Of a stretch of 31,732 nt of DNA, positions 1 through 7,212 are shown in pieces. The position numbers and the translations under genes are program-made. The notes under the pieces are model-generated. The model saw nothing but the letters and a program-made list of their open reading frames with translations. It was not told the DNA's origin and did no database searches. Every line of letters begins with the position of its first letter. Position 1 is the stretch's first letter. This stretch comes from a virus. Location of the stretch: positions 1 to 31,732 of IMG/VR virus record IMGVR_UViG_3300027659_000132, one strand, 5' to 3'.

Positions 1-1376
1 CCGACACGCTTGGTGAATGGACATACAGCCAGTCCTGTGCAACATCAGGTTCAGTCGAAGTAATAGACAACACCATCATCTTGCATGGTCCTAATTATGG
101 TGGTTGTTCTGGTGCTGCTCATTGGGTGAAAATTGAGACTACAATCCCCGCCGATGTAGACACAATAGATTTTACTTGGGCATATCAGACAACTGATGGT
201 TGGGTGTATGACCCGCCACAGTACGGCATTAACGGCGTATACACCTTGCTTACACAACAGAACAATGCGACAGGTGAACTGTCTGTACCCGTGAATGAGG
301 GTGATGTGTTCACGTTCCGTCAGTATTCGATAGATACCTGCTGTGCGCCAGGTCATCTCACAATCAGTAACCTGTCGTTATGGGCATCTATAACCACATC
401 CACGACATCAACGACAACGACGACTACTACTTCTACTGTCCCCGAAACGACTGTCCCTGCCACAGTCCCGACTACCACGACAGTTCAAGAAACCTCAACA
501 TCCAGTACGAGTACAACGACGAGCACAACGTCTACTTCAACTACGACAACAGTTCCTCAAACAACAACTTCTGTGGTGAACTCAACTAGCACCACCTCAA
601 CGACGACAACTACCAGTACTTCCGTACCCCAAACAACATCAACAGTATCAACGACGACCACGACAGAAGCACCAGCAGTTCCGACACCTGTTACACAGCC
701 TCAAATAGTTGAGCCAGAACCCGTTGATACTTCCGTTCCTGAAGAGCCTGAACAAACCGAGACAGGCACCACAAGCACGACAGTAGAGGAAGCCATGCCA
801 GAAGAGACGCTTCCCGAAGAAACAACCACAACAACTGAACCAAGTCCTGAGCCATCCCCCGACACTACAGAAGAACCAGTCGTAGACACAACCCTGCCAG
901 AAGAGCCTGAGACCCCTCTAGAAGCCCCTCTAAGCGACGAGGAAGTGGATACGCTAATAGCAGAAGCAGAAACCACAGAAGCCCTTGTAGAAGCCCTAGC
1001 CGAACTTAGCCCAGAACAAGTCGAACAAGTCTTGGAAACCCTGCTCGCTGAGGAACCATCCCAAGAGCAGGCAACAGCCCTTGCATCCAGTCCTGAAGTG
1101 CTTGCAATAGTTAGCACCGAGCAGGCGCAACAAATCTTTGAGGCGTTGGACGTAGCCGAACTGTCCGATGCCCAGACCGAAGAACTTATTGCCGCTATTG
1201 AATCCGCACCTACGGAAATCCGTGAAGAATTTGAGGACACCATCGACATCTTTGGTGAAGGCTTAGACGACTACACCCCTACTGGCTCAAACATCCCAGT
1301 CGGAGAACGCCGCACCCTTATCGCGGTCACAGCGGGGTTAACCCTCGCCGCCGCAGGTACTAGAATTAGACGCTAA
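1..1376 (+). CDS. Surface/structural-type protein, C-terminal part (5' end off window)
   Basis: The frame is already open at base 3, so the gene enters from the left and 457 residues are visible; the first in-frame TTG at 81 is not a credible start. Visible order: a Gly/Tyr/Asp-rich beta-sandwich-like domain with paired Cys (about residues 1-128) of a kind seen in exported bacterial proteins; a mucin-like Thr/Ser linker with Val-Pro breaks (about 130-220); a Pro/Glu/Asp/Thr-rich stretch; an acidic helical region (about 305-420); and a C-terminal hydrophobic segment ending in Arg-Arg (about 437-457), which could be a membrane anchor. The stop overlaps the next start (TAATG), so it is coupled to the lysis genes. 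It could be a virion spike or a host-surface protein made late. The domain assignment is by appearance; function is inferred. Confidence 0.75.
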   Translation, partial: DTLGEWTYSQSCATSGSVEVIDNTIILHGPNYGGCSGAAHWVKIETTIPADVDTIDFTWAYQTTDGWVYDPPQYGINGVYTLLTQQNNATGELSVPVNEGDVFTFRQYSIDTCCAPGHLTISNLSLWASITTSTTSTTTTTTTSTVPETTVPATVPTTTTVQETSTSSTSTTTSTTSTSTTTTVPQTTTSVVNSTSTTSTTTTTSTSVPQTTSTVSTTTTTEAPAVPTPVTQPQIVEPEPVDTSVPEEPEQTETGTTSTTVEEAMPEETLPEETTTTTEPSPEPSPDTTEEPVVDTTLPEEPETPLEAPLSDEEVDTLIAEAETTEALVEALAELSPEQVEQVLETLLAEEPSQEQATALASSPEVLAIVSTEQAQQIFEALDVAELSDAQTEELIAAIESAPTEIREEFEDTIDIFGEGLDDYTPTGSNIPVGERRTLIAVTAGLTLAAAGTRIRR

Positions 1377-1537
1377 TGAGAAAACTTTTGGATTACCTAG
1401 TGGATAATGCGTGGACATGGGCAGGCACAGGCATGGTCCTGATTACCCTCTCTGGTCCTACCTTAAGACAGGCAACCCTTATCACAGGCGTTGTTGTTTT
1501 GGTACACTCAATACTCACACTCTCAAAGAAAGACTAG
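1376..1537 (+). CDS. Small two-helix membrane protein, holin-like
   Basis: A 53-residue protein beginning MRKLLDYLVDNAWTW, with its ATG overlapping the stop of the upstream gene (TAATG). It has two hydrophobic stretches (about residues 14-29 and 34-49) separated by a short polar turn (GPTLRQ) and ends in Lys-Lys-Asp. Size, two membrane segments, charged C-terminus and position two genes before the endolysin fit a holin or a holin accessory protein. A second small membrane protein follows two bases downstream, so the two may work as a pair (holin/antiholin), which is inference. No sequence family is recognised. Confidence 0.7.
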   Translation: MRKLLDYLVDNAWTWAGTGMVLITLSGPTLRQATLITGVVVLVHSILTLSKKD

Positions 1538-1539
1538 TC

Positions 1540-1788
1540 ATGGCAAAACTTCAGAACATCATCTTCCGTATCTTCGCATTGTTCGGCTCATCCGCACTCG
1601 CGGCTGTTGCTGGTGGCGCTTTGATTGGTGTCCAACTATGGAAGTCAGCAGCACTCGCTGGCATCATGGCATGCGCACAGGTTGTTGAGAAGTTGTTGCG
1701 CTTCAGCGTTGACGGTTCCCTCAGCAAAGAGGAAATCGAACTTGCATTCACAGGTGCAGTTAAGGCTAAGCCTGAAGTTTCCGAGTAA
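1540..1788 (+). CDS. Putative holin
   Basis: An 82-residue protein starting MAKLQNIIFRIFALFG. The start at 1540 is preferred over the upstream in-frame codon at 1411 because it follows the stop of the previous gene by two bases and removes an N-terminal extension that lies over that gene. Hydrophobic segments cover about residues 8-29 and 33-47, rich in Ala/Gly as in many holins, followed by a charged tail containing an acidic helix (SKEEIELAF). Its stop overlaps the endolysin start (TAATG at 1786-1790). A role in forming the lysis lesion in the inner membrane is inferred from topology and from being next to the endolysin. Confidence 0.7.
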   Translation: MAKLQNIIFRIFALFGSSALAAVAGGALIGVQLWKSAALAGIMACAQVVEKLLRFSVDGSLSKEEIELAFTGAVKAKPEVSE

Positions 1789-2348
1789 TGGCGTTAAAGA
1801 AAAAGGTAGGCAATGACCTACCAATCATCGATGTCAAACTCTGTTCGTGTCTTAAGAATGCGAAGCCTGGTGAACTCGCTCCGAAACTTCTTCGCAAGAT
1901 TGAAGGCAAAGGAATGTTGCACCATTGCGCCGCAGACGCATACGAAGCAATGGATGCGGCAGCAAACGCTGAAGGAATTGACCTTAGTCCGACAAGCCCA
2001 GCGGATACATACCGCACTTTGGCGGTTCAAGAGTACGGATTCTTCCAGCGATACACAACAGATGTAATTGCAGGGCAGAAGCCTCGTATCTATCAGGGCA
2101 AAGCATGGTATCTGAAGAAAGGTATGGCGATGTTGGCGGTGCCTGGAACGTCCAAGCATAACCTCGGTATTGCCATTGACATTGCTAACGCTAGCGAACC
2201 GAAGCGTCTTGCATGGTTGAAGGCTAACGCTGTGTCGTTTGGTTTCTCTTGGGAAGTAGTGCCAAGTGAACCGTGGCATTTGCGTTACGTGTGTGGCGAT
2301 GCAAAACCTCAGCGTGTTCTTGACTGGTTAGCGAGCAAGGCGGTTTAA
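1788..2348 (+). CDS. Endolysin, M15-family (VanY/D-Ala-D-Ala carboxypeptidase-like) peptidase
   Basis: A 186-residue zinc peptidase of the MEROPS M15 type. The zinc and catalytic signatures are visible: SKHNLGIAIDIA (about residues 122-133, matching SxHxxGxAxD) and EPWHLRY (about 161-167, matching ExWH), preceded by the ADTYRT motif (about 72-77) typical of these enzymes. The family cleaves peptide cross-links of peptidoglycan. There is no signal peptide, so release would need the adjacent holin-like proteins. The first 45 residues are basic and could be a cell-wall or regulatory extension; no separate binding domain is evident. The start overlaps the upstream stop, indicating translational coupling within the lysis block. 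Confidence 0.9.
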   Translation: MALKKKVGNDLPIIDVKLCSCLKNAKPGELAPKLLRKIEGKGMLHHCAADAYEAMDAAANAEGIDLSPTSPADTYRTLAVQEYGFFQRYTTDVIAGQKPRIYQGKAWYLKKGMAMLAVPGTSKHNLGIAIDIANASEPKRLAWLKANAVSFGFSWEVVPSEPWHLRYVCGDAKPQRVLDWLASKAV

Positions 2349-2349
2349 T

Positions 2350-2568
2350 GTGGACGCTGGCTGGGCTATCTTTCTTGCTGCTGTTGTGTCTAGTGTTGGC
2401 GGTTTGCTAACAGTTCTGTTGCAACAGTTCAGAAAAGAAAACGCGAAAGACCATGACGTTGTTATGGGCATGTTGAAGATGGTGTACAAGAAGCAGGGTT
2501 CTGTTGAGTACAAGATAGACAAAGTGTCTGACCAATTGGGTGACCACGTAAAAAATCATCCGCGGTAA
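2350..2568 (+). CDS. Small single-span membrane protein of the lysis block
   Basis: A 72-residue protein from a GTG start that lies one base past the endolysin stop (TTTAATGTGG). The overlapping ATG at 2348 gives only a 20-codon frame, so GTG is preferred. An N-terminal membrane segment (about residues 4-25) is followed by a charged, probably coiled-coil tail with repeated Lys/Asp/Val. This N-in, helix-tail layout occurs in holin-associated and spanin-like small proteins of actinophages. A lysis role is inferred from position only. Confidence 0.65.
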   Translation: MDAGWAIFLAAVVSSVGGLLTVLLQQFRKENAKDHDVVMGMLKMVYKKQGSVEYKIDKVSDQLGDHVKNHPR

Positions 2569-2608
2569 TCGCAAGACAATTCAACAGGCTGGTATCTTGG
2601 TCGGTCCC

Positions 2609-2758
2609 ATGACTCGCCAAACCTTAGAAACAATCCGCAAATACCTAGTAACCGCAAGGGTTTCCCGTCCCGAAGAAGACGAGTTCTTCCGCGCACTCAA
2701 CGAACTAGACCACCTGCTAACCGCGTCCGCGCGCCCTCGTGAGACAGTAAACTCCTGA
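2609..2758 (+). CDS. Small hypothetical protein
   Basis: A 49-residue frame beginning MTRQTLETIRKYLVTARV and ending one base before the next ATG (stop 2756-2758, next start 2760). It is highly charged (Arg, Glu, Asp) and predicted helical, with no Cys and no membrane segment. The good fit between two genes and the absence of any alternative coding use of this stretch support it; no ribosome-binding site stands out. The function is not recognised. Confidence 0.5.
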   Translation: MTRQTLETIRKYLVTARVSRPEEDEFFRALNELDHLLTASARPRETVNS

Positions 2759-2759
2759 C

Positions 2760-3026
2760 ATGGAAGAAGGGCTAACACATCCCATAGTTACCGTCACGTG
2801 GATGGACGCGCATGCCGCGACAGAAACATGGACGGCACTAGACAACATCGACCAAGACCCATGCATGGTGTTGAGTTGCGGATTCTTGTTAGCAGTAGAA
2901 CAAGGTGGCAAGCCCGACCATGTAACTATCTACCAATCAAAAACAGATAGCGATGACGTGGATGGTGTGTTGTGCATCCCTGTGGCGATGGTGAAGACGC
3001 TAAAAGTTTTTCCGAATAATACTTGA
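2760..3026 (+). CDS. Hypothetical protein
   Basis: An 88-residue soluble protein starting MEEGLTHPIVTVTWMDAHA. It is acidic, with alternating hydrophobic residues consistent with a small beta-sheet fold (for example CMVLSCGFLLAVEQ, about residues 40-53). I do not recognise a family. Its TGA (3024-3026) lies inside the -35 hexamer of the promoter driving the next gene, so the gene ends exactly where the early transcription unit begins. Confidence 0.65.
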   Translation: MEEGLTHPIVTVTWMDAHAATETWTALDNIDQDPCMVLSCGFLLAVEQGGKPDHVTIYQSKTDSDDVDGVLCIPVAMVKTLKVFPNNT

Positions 3027-3052
3027 CATACAGTATTACTTGCTTGTAAGGT
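3017..3052 (+). promoter_or_regulatory. Promoter with overlapping inverted repeat (candidate operator) for the recombination genes
   Basis: A perfect TTGACA (3023-3028) is followed after 18 bases by TAAGGT (3047-3052), a TAnnnT -10. A perfect 7-bp inverted repeat, TAATACT (3017-3023) and AGTATTA (3032-3038) with 8 bases between, straddles the -35. This is the classic place for a repressor site. The exonuclease start lies 33 bases downstream with an AAGGGA ribosome-binding site. That this is the early promoter is inference. Confidence 0.65.
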
Positions 3053-3084
3053 GAACCACATCAACTTACAACGAAGGGAAACAC

Positions 3085-4044
3085 ATGGAAATCAAACGAT
3101 TCCGCATAACCAAACCCACACACGGAGAACAAGACTGGCTTGACATCCGCTTCTGGGATGAACAGAAACGCAAACGAGTATCAGCATCAGCAGTAGCCGC
3201 AATCTACGGGCTACACCCATTTGTTCCGATGGACAAGTACGCTGCCGAACTGTTAGGTGACATACCCCCTGCACCTATCCCGCCAACATGGGCAATGACC
3301 CGTGGCAACGACCTTGAACCACTCTGTATCAAATGGGCGACAGACAGAACAGGCATTGAGTTCTTCACACCCGAAGAAATGTTTGCTTGTGAAACTGATA
3401 ACGGTGCGCGAATGATTGCCACCCTTGACGGCTTCTATGAGAACGGTGATGACCGCAAGATACTTGAAATCAAAACCATGAACCGTGAATGGTCAGGCGT
3501 ACTGCCCGATTATTGGCGTGTCCAAGGTATCCAGCAAGCCATCTGTGCTGACGTAAGTCAGGTGACATGGGGTGTGTTTGATTCCTCTATGAGTTTTTAT
3601 ATACACGAACAAATGATTAGCGAAGGAGAAAAGAATGAGCACATTGAAGCAGTCGGAAAGTGGCTGGCATCCTGCGATTTGGGCATCACACCTGAAGGTG
3701 TCAAATGGTCGTACGAAACCATCACGACCCGCTACCAGCGTCCAACGGACACCACGATTGAACTCCCACCTGACACTCTTGACTTGGTCGCCCAACTCAA
3801 ACAAGTAAAAAAACAGGTGAAGGAACTGAGCGTCATTGAGGACCAGTTGAAAGCAGAACTTTGCGATTTGATTGGGCAGAATGAATACGCTACGGTGAAC
3901 GGCACGATGGTTGCCACATGGAAAGGCAAGACGTGGCAGTCACTTGACATCAAATTATTGAAGGCTTTAGAGCCAGCAATTGCAGACAAATACAGTAAGC
4001 AAGTAACCAATAGAACACTTCTCTTGAAGGGAGAACGAGCATGA
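3085..4044 (+). CDS. YqaJ-type viral recombinase (lambda-exonuclease-like nuclease)
   Basis: A 319-residue protein with the ordered motifs of the YqaJ/lambda Exo branch of the PD-(D/E)XK superfamily: SASAVAAIYG (about 33-42), RGNDLEP (73-79), ATLDG with Asp115, LEIK with Glu128 and Lys130, and YWRVQ (143-147) with the family's conserved Gln. These enzymes resect duplex DNA 5' to 3' to make single strands for annealing. A charged helical C-terminal part (about 230-280) follows the core. A clear AAGGGA precedes the ATG, and the stop overlaps the next start (ATGA), where the partner annealing protein would be expected. Confidence 0.88.
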   Translation: MEIKRFRITKPTHGEQDWLDIRFWDEQKRKRVSASAVAAIYGLHPFVPMDKYAAELLGDIPPAPIPPTWAMTRGNDLEPLCIKWATDRTGIEFFTPEEMFACETDNGARMIATLDGFYENGDDRKILEIKTMNREWSGVLPDYWRVQGIQQAICADVSQVTWGVFDSSMSFYIHEQMISEGEKNEHIEAVGKWLASCDLGITPEGVKWSYETITTRYQRPTDTTIELPPDTLDLVAQLKQVKKQVKELSVIEDQLKAELCDLIGQNEYATVNGTMVATWKGKTWQSLDIKLLKALEPAIADKYSKQVTNRTLLLKGERA

Positions 4045-4679
4045 AATTAGAAGAAATCCTCGGCAAGTATGGCGTACCAGACCCAAAGATTGTTGGCAAA
4101 CTACCTCGCGGTGGTGGCAGTCTCGATTTTGTGGGGCATGCGGACGTAACCAAGATGCTCCTAGAAATTTCTGCGGAGTGGACATGGGAACCAGTAGCGT
4201 TCGACAATGACGGGCTACCTGCGTACCGTGTAGAGAACGGCATGGCACACATGGCTGGATGGATGACCATTCACGGTGTACGCCGTCTCGGTATCGGCTC
4301 AGTCCAAGCATCAAAGCCTGACCTACTAAAAGAATTAGTGTCCGACTTCATCCGCAATGCGGCTATGCGCTTCGGTGTATGCCTCGCACTATGGACGAAG
4401 CAGGAGTGGGAGTCAGACGATGCACCCGCAAAAGCACAAGTCGGTAGCAAGGCAGTAGTGCCAAAGGTTGCAAAGGTAGAGACACCAGCCGAACCCGAAG
4501 CAGACAAGGCTCTCACCCAGTCACAGGTAAAACAGTTCGTGGATGCCTGCGACAAGATTGGTTTAGACCCAGCCATCGTTGCATCTAAAGCCAAACTAAA
4601 TTGGGACGGCATCATTATGCAGTCACAGTTGCCTTTGTTGCGTGACGCATTCACCGCATTGAAGAACGAAGGTGGATAG
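4041..4679 (+). CDS. Putative single-strand annealing protein (Rad52/ERF/Sak-like)
   Basis: A 212-residue protein overlapping the exonuclease gene by four bases. The first 135 residues look like a compact annealing core, with conserved-looking segments GGGSLDFVGHADVTKMLL, HMAGWMTIHGVRR and LVSDFIRNAAMRFGVCLALW, the last resembling the 'A-x-R-x-x-G' end of Rad52-like phage annealing proteins. A Pro/Lys/Ala-rich linker leads to a C-terminal helical tail (about 155-212) that could bind SSB or the nuclease. Exonuclease and annealing protein encoded side by side are a known recombination pair. The family is inferred from motifs and context rather than clear homology. Confidence 0.62.
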   Translation: MKLEEILGKYGVPDPKIVGKLPRGGGSLDFVGHADVTKMLLEISAEWTWEPVAFDNDGLPAYRVENGMAHMAGWMTIHGVRRLGIGSVQASKPDLLKELVSDFIRNAAMRFGVCLALWTKQEWESDDAPAKAQVGSKAVVPKVAKVETPAEPEADKALTQSQVKQFVDACDKIGLDPAIVASKAKLNWDGIIMQSQLPLLRDAFTALKNEGG

Positions 4680-4681
4680 CA

Positions 4682-4876
4682 ATGGCTGCGAAACGAACCG
4701 TAGACCCAACAGGTAAAGACCGTTCAGTCAAGATGATTGCGTTGCGTATCACCGCACAGCAACATGAAGTACTCACACAGTTGTGTCAACAGCGTGGCGT
4801 AGGGCGTAGTGCTTTACTTCGCCAACTGCTACAACAGGAGGTGAGGAATGTCCAAGGAACGAGCCAAGGGAACTAG
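4682..4876 (+). CDS. Ribbon-helix-helix (CopG/Arc-like) small DNA-binding protein
   Basis: A 64-residue basic protein. Residues about 13-50 fit a ribbon-helix-helix unit: a short strand (SVKMIALRI) followed by two helices (TAQQHEVLTQLCQQRG and GRSALLRQLLQQEV). Such proteins are dimeric repressors or nicking accessory factors. It overlaps the next gene by 29 bases in another frame, and the AGGAGG-like sequence inside its 3' end (about 4834-4841) serves as ribosome-binding site for that gene. It is a candidate ligand for one of the inverted-repeat operators in this window, which is inference. Confidence 0.65.
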   Translation: MAAKRTVDPTGKDRSVKMIALRITAQQHEVLTQLCQQRGVGRSALLRQLLQQEVRNVQGTSQGN

Positions 4877-5183
4877 TTTTGAAACGTTCGTAGTGAACTA
4901 TCTCAAAGACTTCTACCCTCACGTCGAACGACGCACACTACAAGGCACGTTAGACAAAGGCGACATCACTGGAACAGACCCGCGTCTTGTATGGGAATGC
5001 AAGAACCATAAGACATTGAACTTCTCTGGCTGGTTACATGAGGCTGAGAACGAACGAGTGAACGCGAACGCAGAGATAGGTATAGTCGTGGCGAAGCGCC
5101 GTAACTATGGCAATCCTGCTGACCAGTATGCGCTTGTCCGTTTAGAAGACTTAGTGAAACTGTTGAAGCAAGCAGGCTACTAG
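4848..5183 (+). CDS. PD-(D/E)XK nuclease, Holliday-junction-resolvase-like
   Basis: A 111-residue protein of the size of archaeal Hjc-like resolvases. The catalytic pattern is visible: Glu12 in the first helix (KGTSFET), Asp39 in KGDI, and Glu50-x-Lys52 in WECK, followed by a helix (about 60-72) and a strand (EIGIVVAKRR). The family cuts branched or restriction-type DNA substrates with Mg2+. Its place right after the exonuclease and annealing genes argues for branch resolution. The ATG has the strong AGGAGG ribosome-binding site at about 4836-4841, and the stop is joined to the next GTG (TAGTG). Confidence 0.75.
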   Translation: MSKERAKGTSFETFVVNYLKDFYPHVERRTLQGTLDKGDITGTDPRLVWECKNHKTLNFSGWLHEAENERVNANAEIGIVVAKRRNYGNPADQYALVRLEDLVKLLKQAGY

Positions 5184-5617
5184 TGGCTGAACGTACCGAA
5201 GGTTACGTACCATCACACGACATCAAACAGTTTGACTTCACAAAAGATTTAGAGTTCGGACATCAAGGCGAAGAGATTGTTTTGCAGTTTCTTTCGGACT
5301 TAAGTCAGGGTTCTTTTGAGGTGAAGTATGACAGATACCGTAATGGTCGAATCTTCGTAGAGTACGAACAGAACCCACGTAATACAGGGTGGAAGCCAAG
5401 CGGTATACAGGTAACACAAGCGAAATGGTGGGTCTATTTGTTCTCGCCCAACGCATTCGTTATAATTGAGGTACGCAGATTGAAACGCTATCTCAAACAT
5501 AATGTCACTCAACTCAGACAGTTGGTAGCGGCGGAACACTCAGACAACCCAGCGAAAGGCTTTCTTATATACCCAGAGCAGGTCAAGGAGTTGATGTCAG
5601 TATCCACCTACGATTAG
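5183..5617 (+). CDS. Probable PD-(D/E)XK-fold nuclease of unknown substrate
   Basis: A 144-residue protein starting at GTG overlapping the upstream TAG. A helix with Glu30-Glu31, then FEVKYD (about 45-50) and IFVEYEQ (57-63), then strands around VIIEVRRLKRY, follow the helix-strand-strand-helix order of restriction-endonuclease-like folds; Asp50 and Glu60 could be metal ligands. It sits directly behind another such nuclease, so the two may act on different structures. I cannot name a family with certainty; a catalytically inactive fold or a host-takeover nuclease are alternatives. Confidence 0.6.
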   Translation: MAERTEGYVPSHDIKQFDFTKDLEFGHQGEEIVLQFLSDLSQGSFEVKYDRYRNGRIFVEYEQNPRNTGWKPSGIQVTQAKWWVYLFSPNAFVIIEVRRLKRYLKHNVTQLRQLVAAEHSDNPAKGFLIYPEQVKELMSVSTYD

Positions 5618-5625
5618 GAGAATAA

Positions 5626-6096
5626 ATGTTAAAAGTTTTTATATCATTACTTATAGGTTTAGGTTTAGCAGGGGGAACGGTAGCGATGGCAGAAGCACCA
5701 GCAGAGAAGACAGGGACGCCATCCTCAACCGCAAACATTCGTTTAGTAAGGGAAGAACCATTGCCGATACCAGCAAATGCCAAAGCACCCCAGTGGTGGT
5801 CGCTTGCACGTGAGGTTGGTTGGACAGAGGACGCATTGCCTACTCTTGACTACGTGATTTTTAGGGAGAGCCGTGGGTTCAACCGTTCGTTCAACCGTCA
5901 AGACCCGCATGGTGGAAGCCGTTGCTTGCTTCAATTGAATGGTTCGTGGACTGGATGGCTGACCGACAAAGGCATCATCACTAAACCAGCAGACCTGTTC
6001 AAGCCTGTCACCTGTCTTACGGCAGGGCTAGCCATCTACCAGTACGGTATGGATAGGTACGGTTTCGGCTGGGGACCTTGGGCTATCAAGCCATAA
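5626..6096 (+). CDS. Exported lysozyme-fold (SLT-like) muralytic protein
   Basis: A 156-residue protein with a clear signal peptide (hydrophobic residues about 4-22; probable cleavage near AMA-EA). After a Pro-rich linker, residues about 55-156 look like a small lytic transglycosylase or lysozyme-like domain: FRES with catalytic-type Glu81-Ser82, then the GGSRCLLQLNGSW stretch corresponding to the family's 'xGLxQI' strand, and a helix ending AIYQYG. Cys100 and Cys130 could form a disulfide outside the membrane. It has its own AGGAG ribosome-binding site (5615-5619). It lies inside the replication module, away from the endolysin, which suggests an early role at the envelope. Confidence 0.72.
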   Translation: MLKVFISLLIGLGLAGGTVAMAEAPAEKTGTPSSTANIRLVREEPLPIPANAKAPQWWSLAREVGWTEDALPTLDYVIFRESRGFNRSFNRQDPHGGSRCLLQLNGSWTGWLTDKGIITKPADLFKPVTCLTAGLAIYQYGMDRYGFGWGPWAIKP

Positions 6097-6106
6097 ACTA
6101 AACACG

Positions 6107-6265
6107 ATGAAGGGCAGACACACAACAAGTTGGGTATGCGATGCGTGCAGTACACGCCTCATTACCCATGTAAAAGTTTCCGAACCACCAACCCATTTTT
6201 GTCTTGGGCGTGATAGGAATAGCACAACAAACAACATCCACCCCATGAAAGAGGAAACAAAATGA
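6107..6265 (+). CDS. Small zinc-ribbon-like protein
   Basis: A 52-residue frame, MKGRHTTSWVCDACSTRL at its start, with a CxxC knuckle (Cys11, Cys14) and THFC (Cys32) about 18 residues later, and His30 as a possible fourth ligand. The middle segment HVKVSEPPTHFC has the look of short conserved phage zinc-finger proteins. Its TGA overlaps the SSB start codon (ATGA, 6262-6265), which strongly supports it as a real coupled gene. Its function is not recognised; DNA or protein binding is likely. Confidence 0.7.
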   Translation: MKGRHTTSWVCDACSTRLITHVKVSEPPTHFCLGRDRNSTTNNIHPMKEETK

Positions 6266-6660
6266 ATACCATCACCATTGTCGGCAACGCTGGCAAACCA
6301 ATTGAGTTGAAGTACGGTCAATCAGGGCTAGCACAAGGCACGTTCTCTGTTGCTACCACATCAGGCAAAGACGAAAAGAAAGTTACGGTGTGGCACAACG
6401 TCACTGTCTTCGGACAGATGGCAGAGCACGCTGCATCATCCATCGAAAAGGGTAGTCGCGTGGTTGTTGTAGGCAAACTAGACATCTCGTCATACGAAAA
6501 CAAAGAAGGTGTCAAGGTGTGGACTACAAAGATTTTGGCTGACGAAATCGGATTGACCATGCGTTTCAACAACGTGTTCGTAGACAAGACCGAACAAGTA
6601 CTGAAGCAGGTGACACAGAAGTTCGGAGCGCCATCGTTCCTTGAAGAAGAATCTTTCTAG
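6262..6660 (+). CDS. ssb: Single-stranded DNA-binding protein
   Basis: A 132-residue OB-fold SSB. The N-terminus MNTITIVGNAGKPIELKY is the typical first strand; VWHNVTVFGQMAEHAAS and KGSRVVVVGKLDISSYENKEG are the diagnostic strand-loop segments; and the C-terminus ends in an acidic tip (EEESF), a shortened version of the tip that recruits partner enzymes. It would coat single strands made by the upstream exonuclease. GAGGAAAC upstream of the ATG is a good ribosome-binding site. Its stop overlaps the next GTG (TAGTG). Confidence 0.92.
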   Translation: MNTITIVGNAGKPIELKYGQSGLAQGTFSVATTSGKDEKKVTVWHNVTVFGQMAEHAASSIEKGSRVVVVGKLDISSYENKEGVKVWTTKILADEIGLTMRFNNVFVDKTEQVLKQVTQKFGAPSFLEEESF

Positions 6661-6920
6661 TGGGCATTACGAAACTGTCCTTTGACCAATGGTTAGAGAT
6701 TGGTCTTAGGGCAGGGTTCACCACCCCACCTGTCTGCTCAACCCATGACGGGCTACCGATGACGATTACCGAAGACGCAGAGTTCATGGACGGCTCTGAC
6801 CCTTGCGTTTATGTGATGCGTTGCTATGAAAGCGATGAGCAAAGAGAAGCAGTTGAAGCCAACTGTGGCGCGGTTATTTGGAGGAACCCATATAATGAGA
6901 CAAGAGACAAAAGGCGCTGA
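6660..6920 (+). CDS. Conserved phage hypothetical protein
   Basis: An 86-residue protein from GTG. The pattern 'LSFDQWLEIGLRAGFTTPPV' (read as two short blocks) followed by CSTHDGLPMT and a DPCVYVMR motif matches, from memory, a short acidic protein widespread in actinophage early regions whose function is unknown. Cys26, His29 and Cys49 could bind metal. It is coupled to ssb by a TAGTG overlap, and its 3' end contains the GGAGG ribosome-binding site of the next gene. Confidence 0.7.
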   Translation: MGITKLSFDQWLEIGLRAGFTTPPVCSTHDGLPMTITEDAEFMDGSDPCVYVMRCYESDEQREAVEANCGAVIWRNPYNETRDKRR

Positions 6921-7212
6921 CGTCCTACTTGAAGCACACAATTTGATAACAGGGGATAGGCACAACGCTTACGCCCACCCGTTAGAGGATTACACACAGA
7001 CCCGCGACATCTTTGAGGCACTCTGCGGGGTGTCCCTCACAGTAGAACAAGCCATCTTGTTCATGGTGTCAGTCAAACTCTCACGTCTCAGGACAGCAAT
7101 GAGTGAAGGCAGATGGGCGCATGACACTGTCGTGGATACGGCAGGCTACATTGGTTGCCTTGCTATGGTGAACGCGAAACTTCAGGAACATTTTGATGAG
7201 ACGGCTTACTGA
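6895..7212 (+). CDS. DUF6378-like phage protein
   Basis: A 105-residue protein starting MRQETKGADVLLEAHN. This ATG is chosen over the longer frame from 6826 because a perfect GGAGG (6880-6884) lies 10 bases upstream and the extension would overlap the previous gene more deeply. The segment ITGDRHNAYAHPLEDYTQT followed by LTVEQAILFMVSVKLSRL and DTVVDTAGYIG resembles the all-helical DUF6378 family of phage proteins, loosely reminiscent of MazG-like nucleotide hydrolases. The activity is not established, and the family name is from memory of its motif order. Confidence 0.65.
   Translation: MRQETKGADVLLEAHNLITGDRHNAYAHPLEDYTQTRDIFEALCGVSLTVEQAILFMVSVKLSRLRTAMSEGRWAHDTVVDTAGYIGCLAMVNAKLQEHFDETAY

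Noticed and set aside
340-690. Possible tandem DNA repeat or CRISPR-like array in the ACC/ACG/ACA-rich stretch
   Set aside because: It is codon-level low complexity of a Thr linker with varied third bases; no fixed unit length and no spacers.
701-1249. A 182-residue minus-strand frame of Ser/Val runs
   Set aside because: It is the antisense shadow of the Thr/Glu-rich linker; low complexity, no ribosome-binding site, and it lies wholly inside the real gene.
2348-2410. ATG frame overlapping the endolysin stop
   Set aside because: It closes after about 20 codons; the GTG at 2350 gives the better 72-residue membrane protein.
2408-2432. Inverted repeat ACAGTTCTGTTGCAACAGTTC as an operator
   Set aside because: It lies within the coding part of a well-placed small gene and has no promoter nearby; probably chance.
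4682-4876. Lysogeny repressor
   Set aside because: A ribbon-helix-helix protein alone, without integrase, attachment site or a CI-like gene, does not show a temperate lifestyle.
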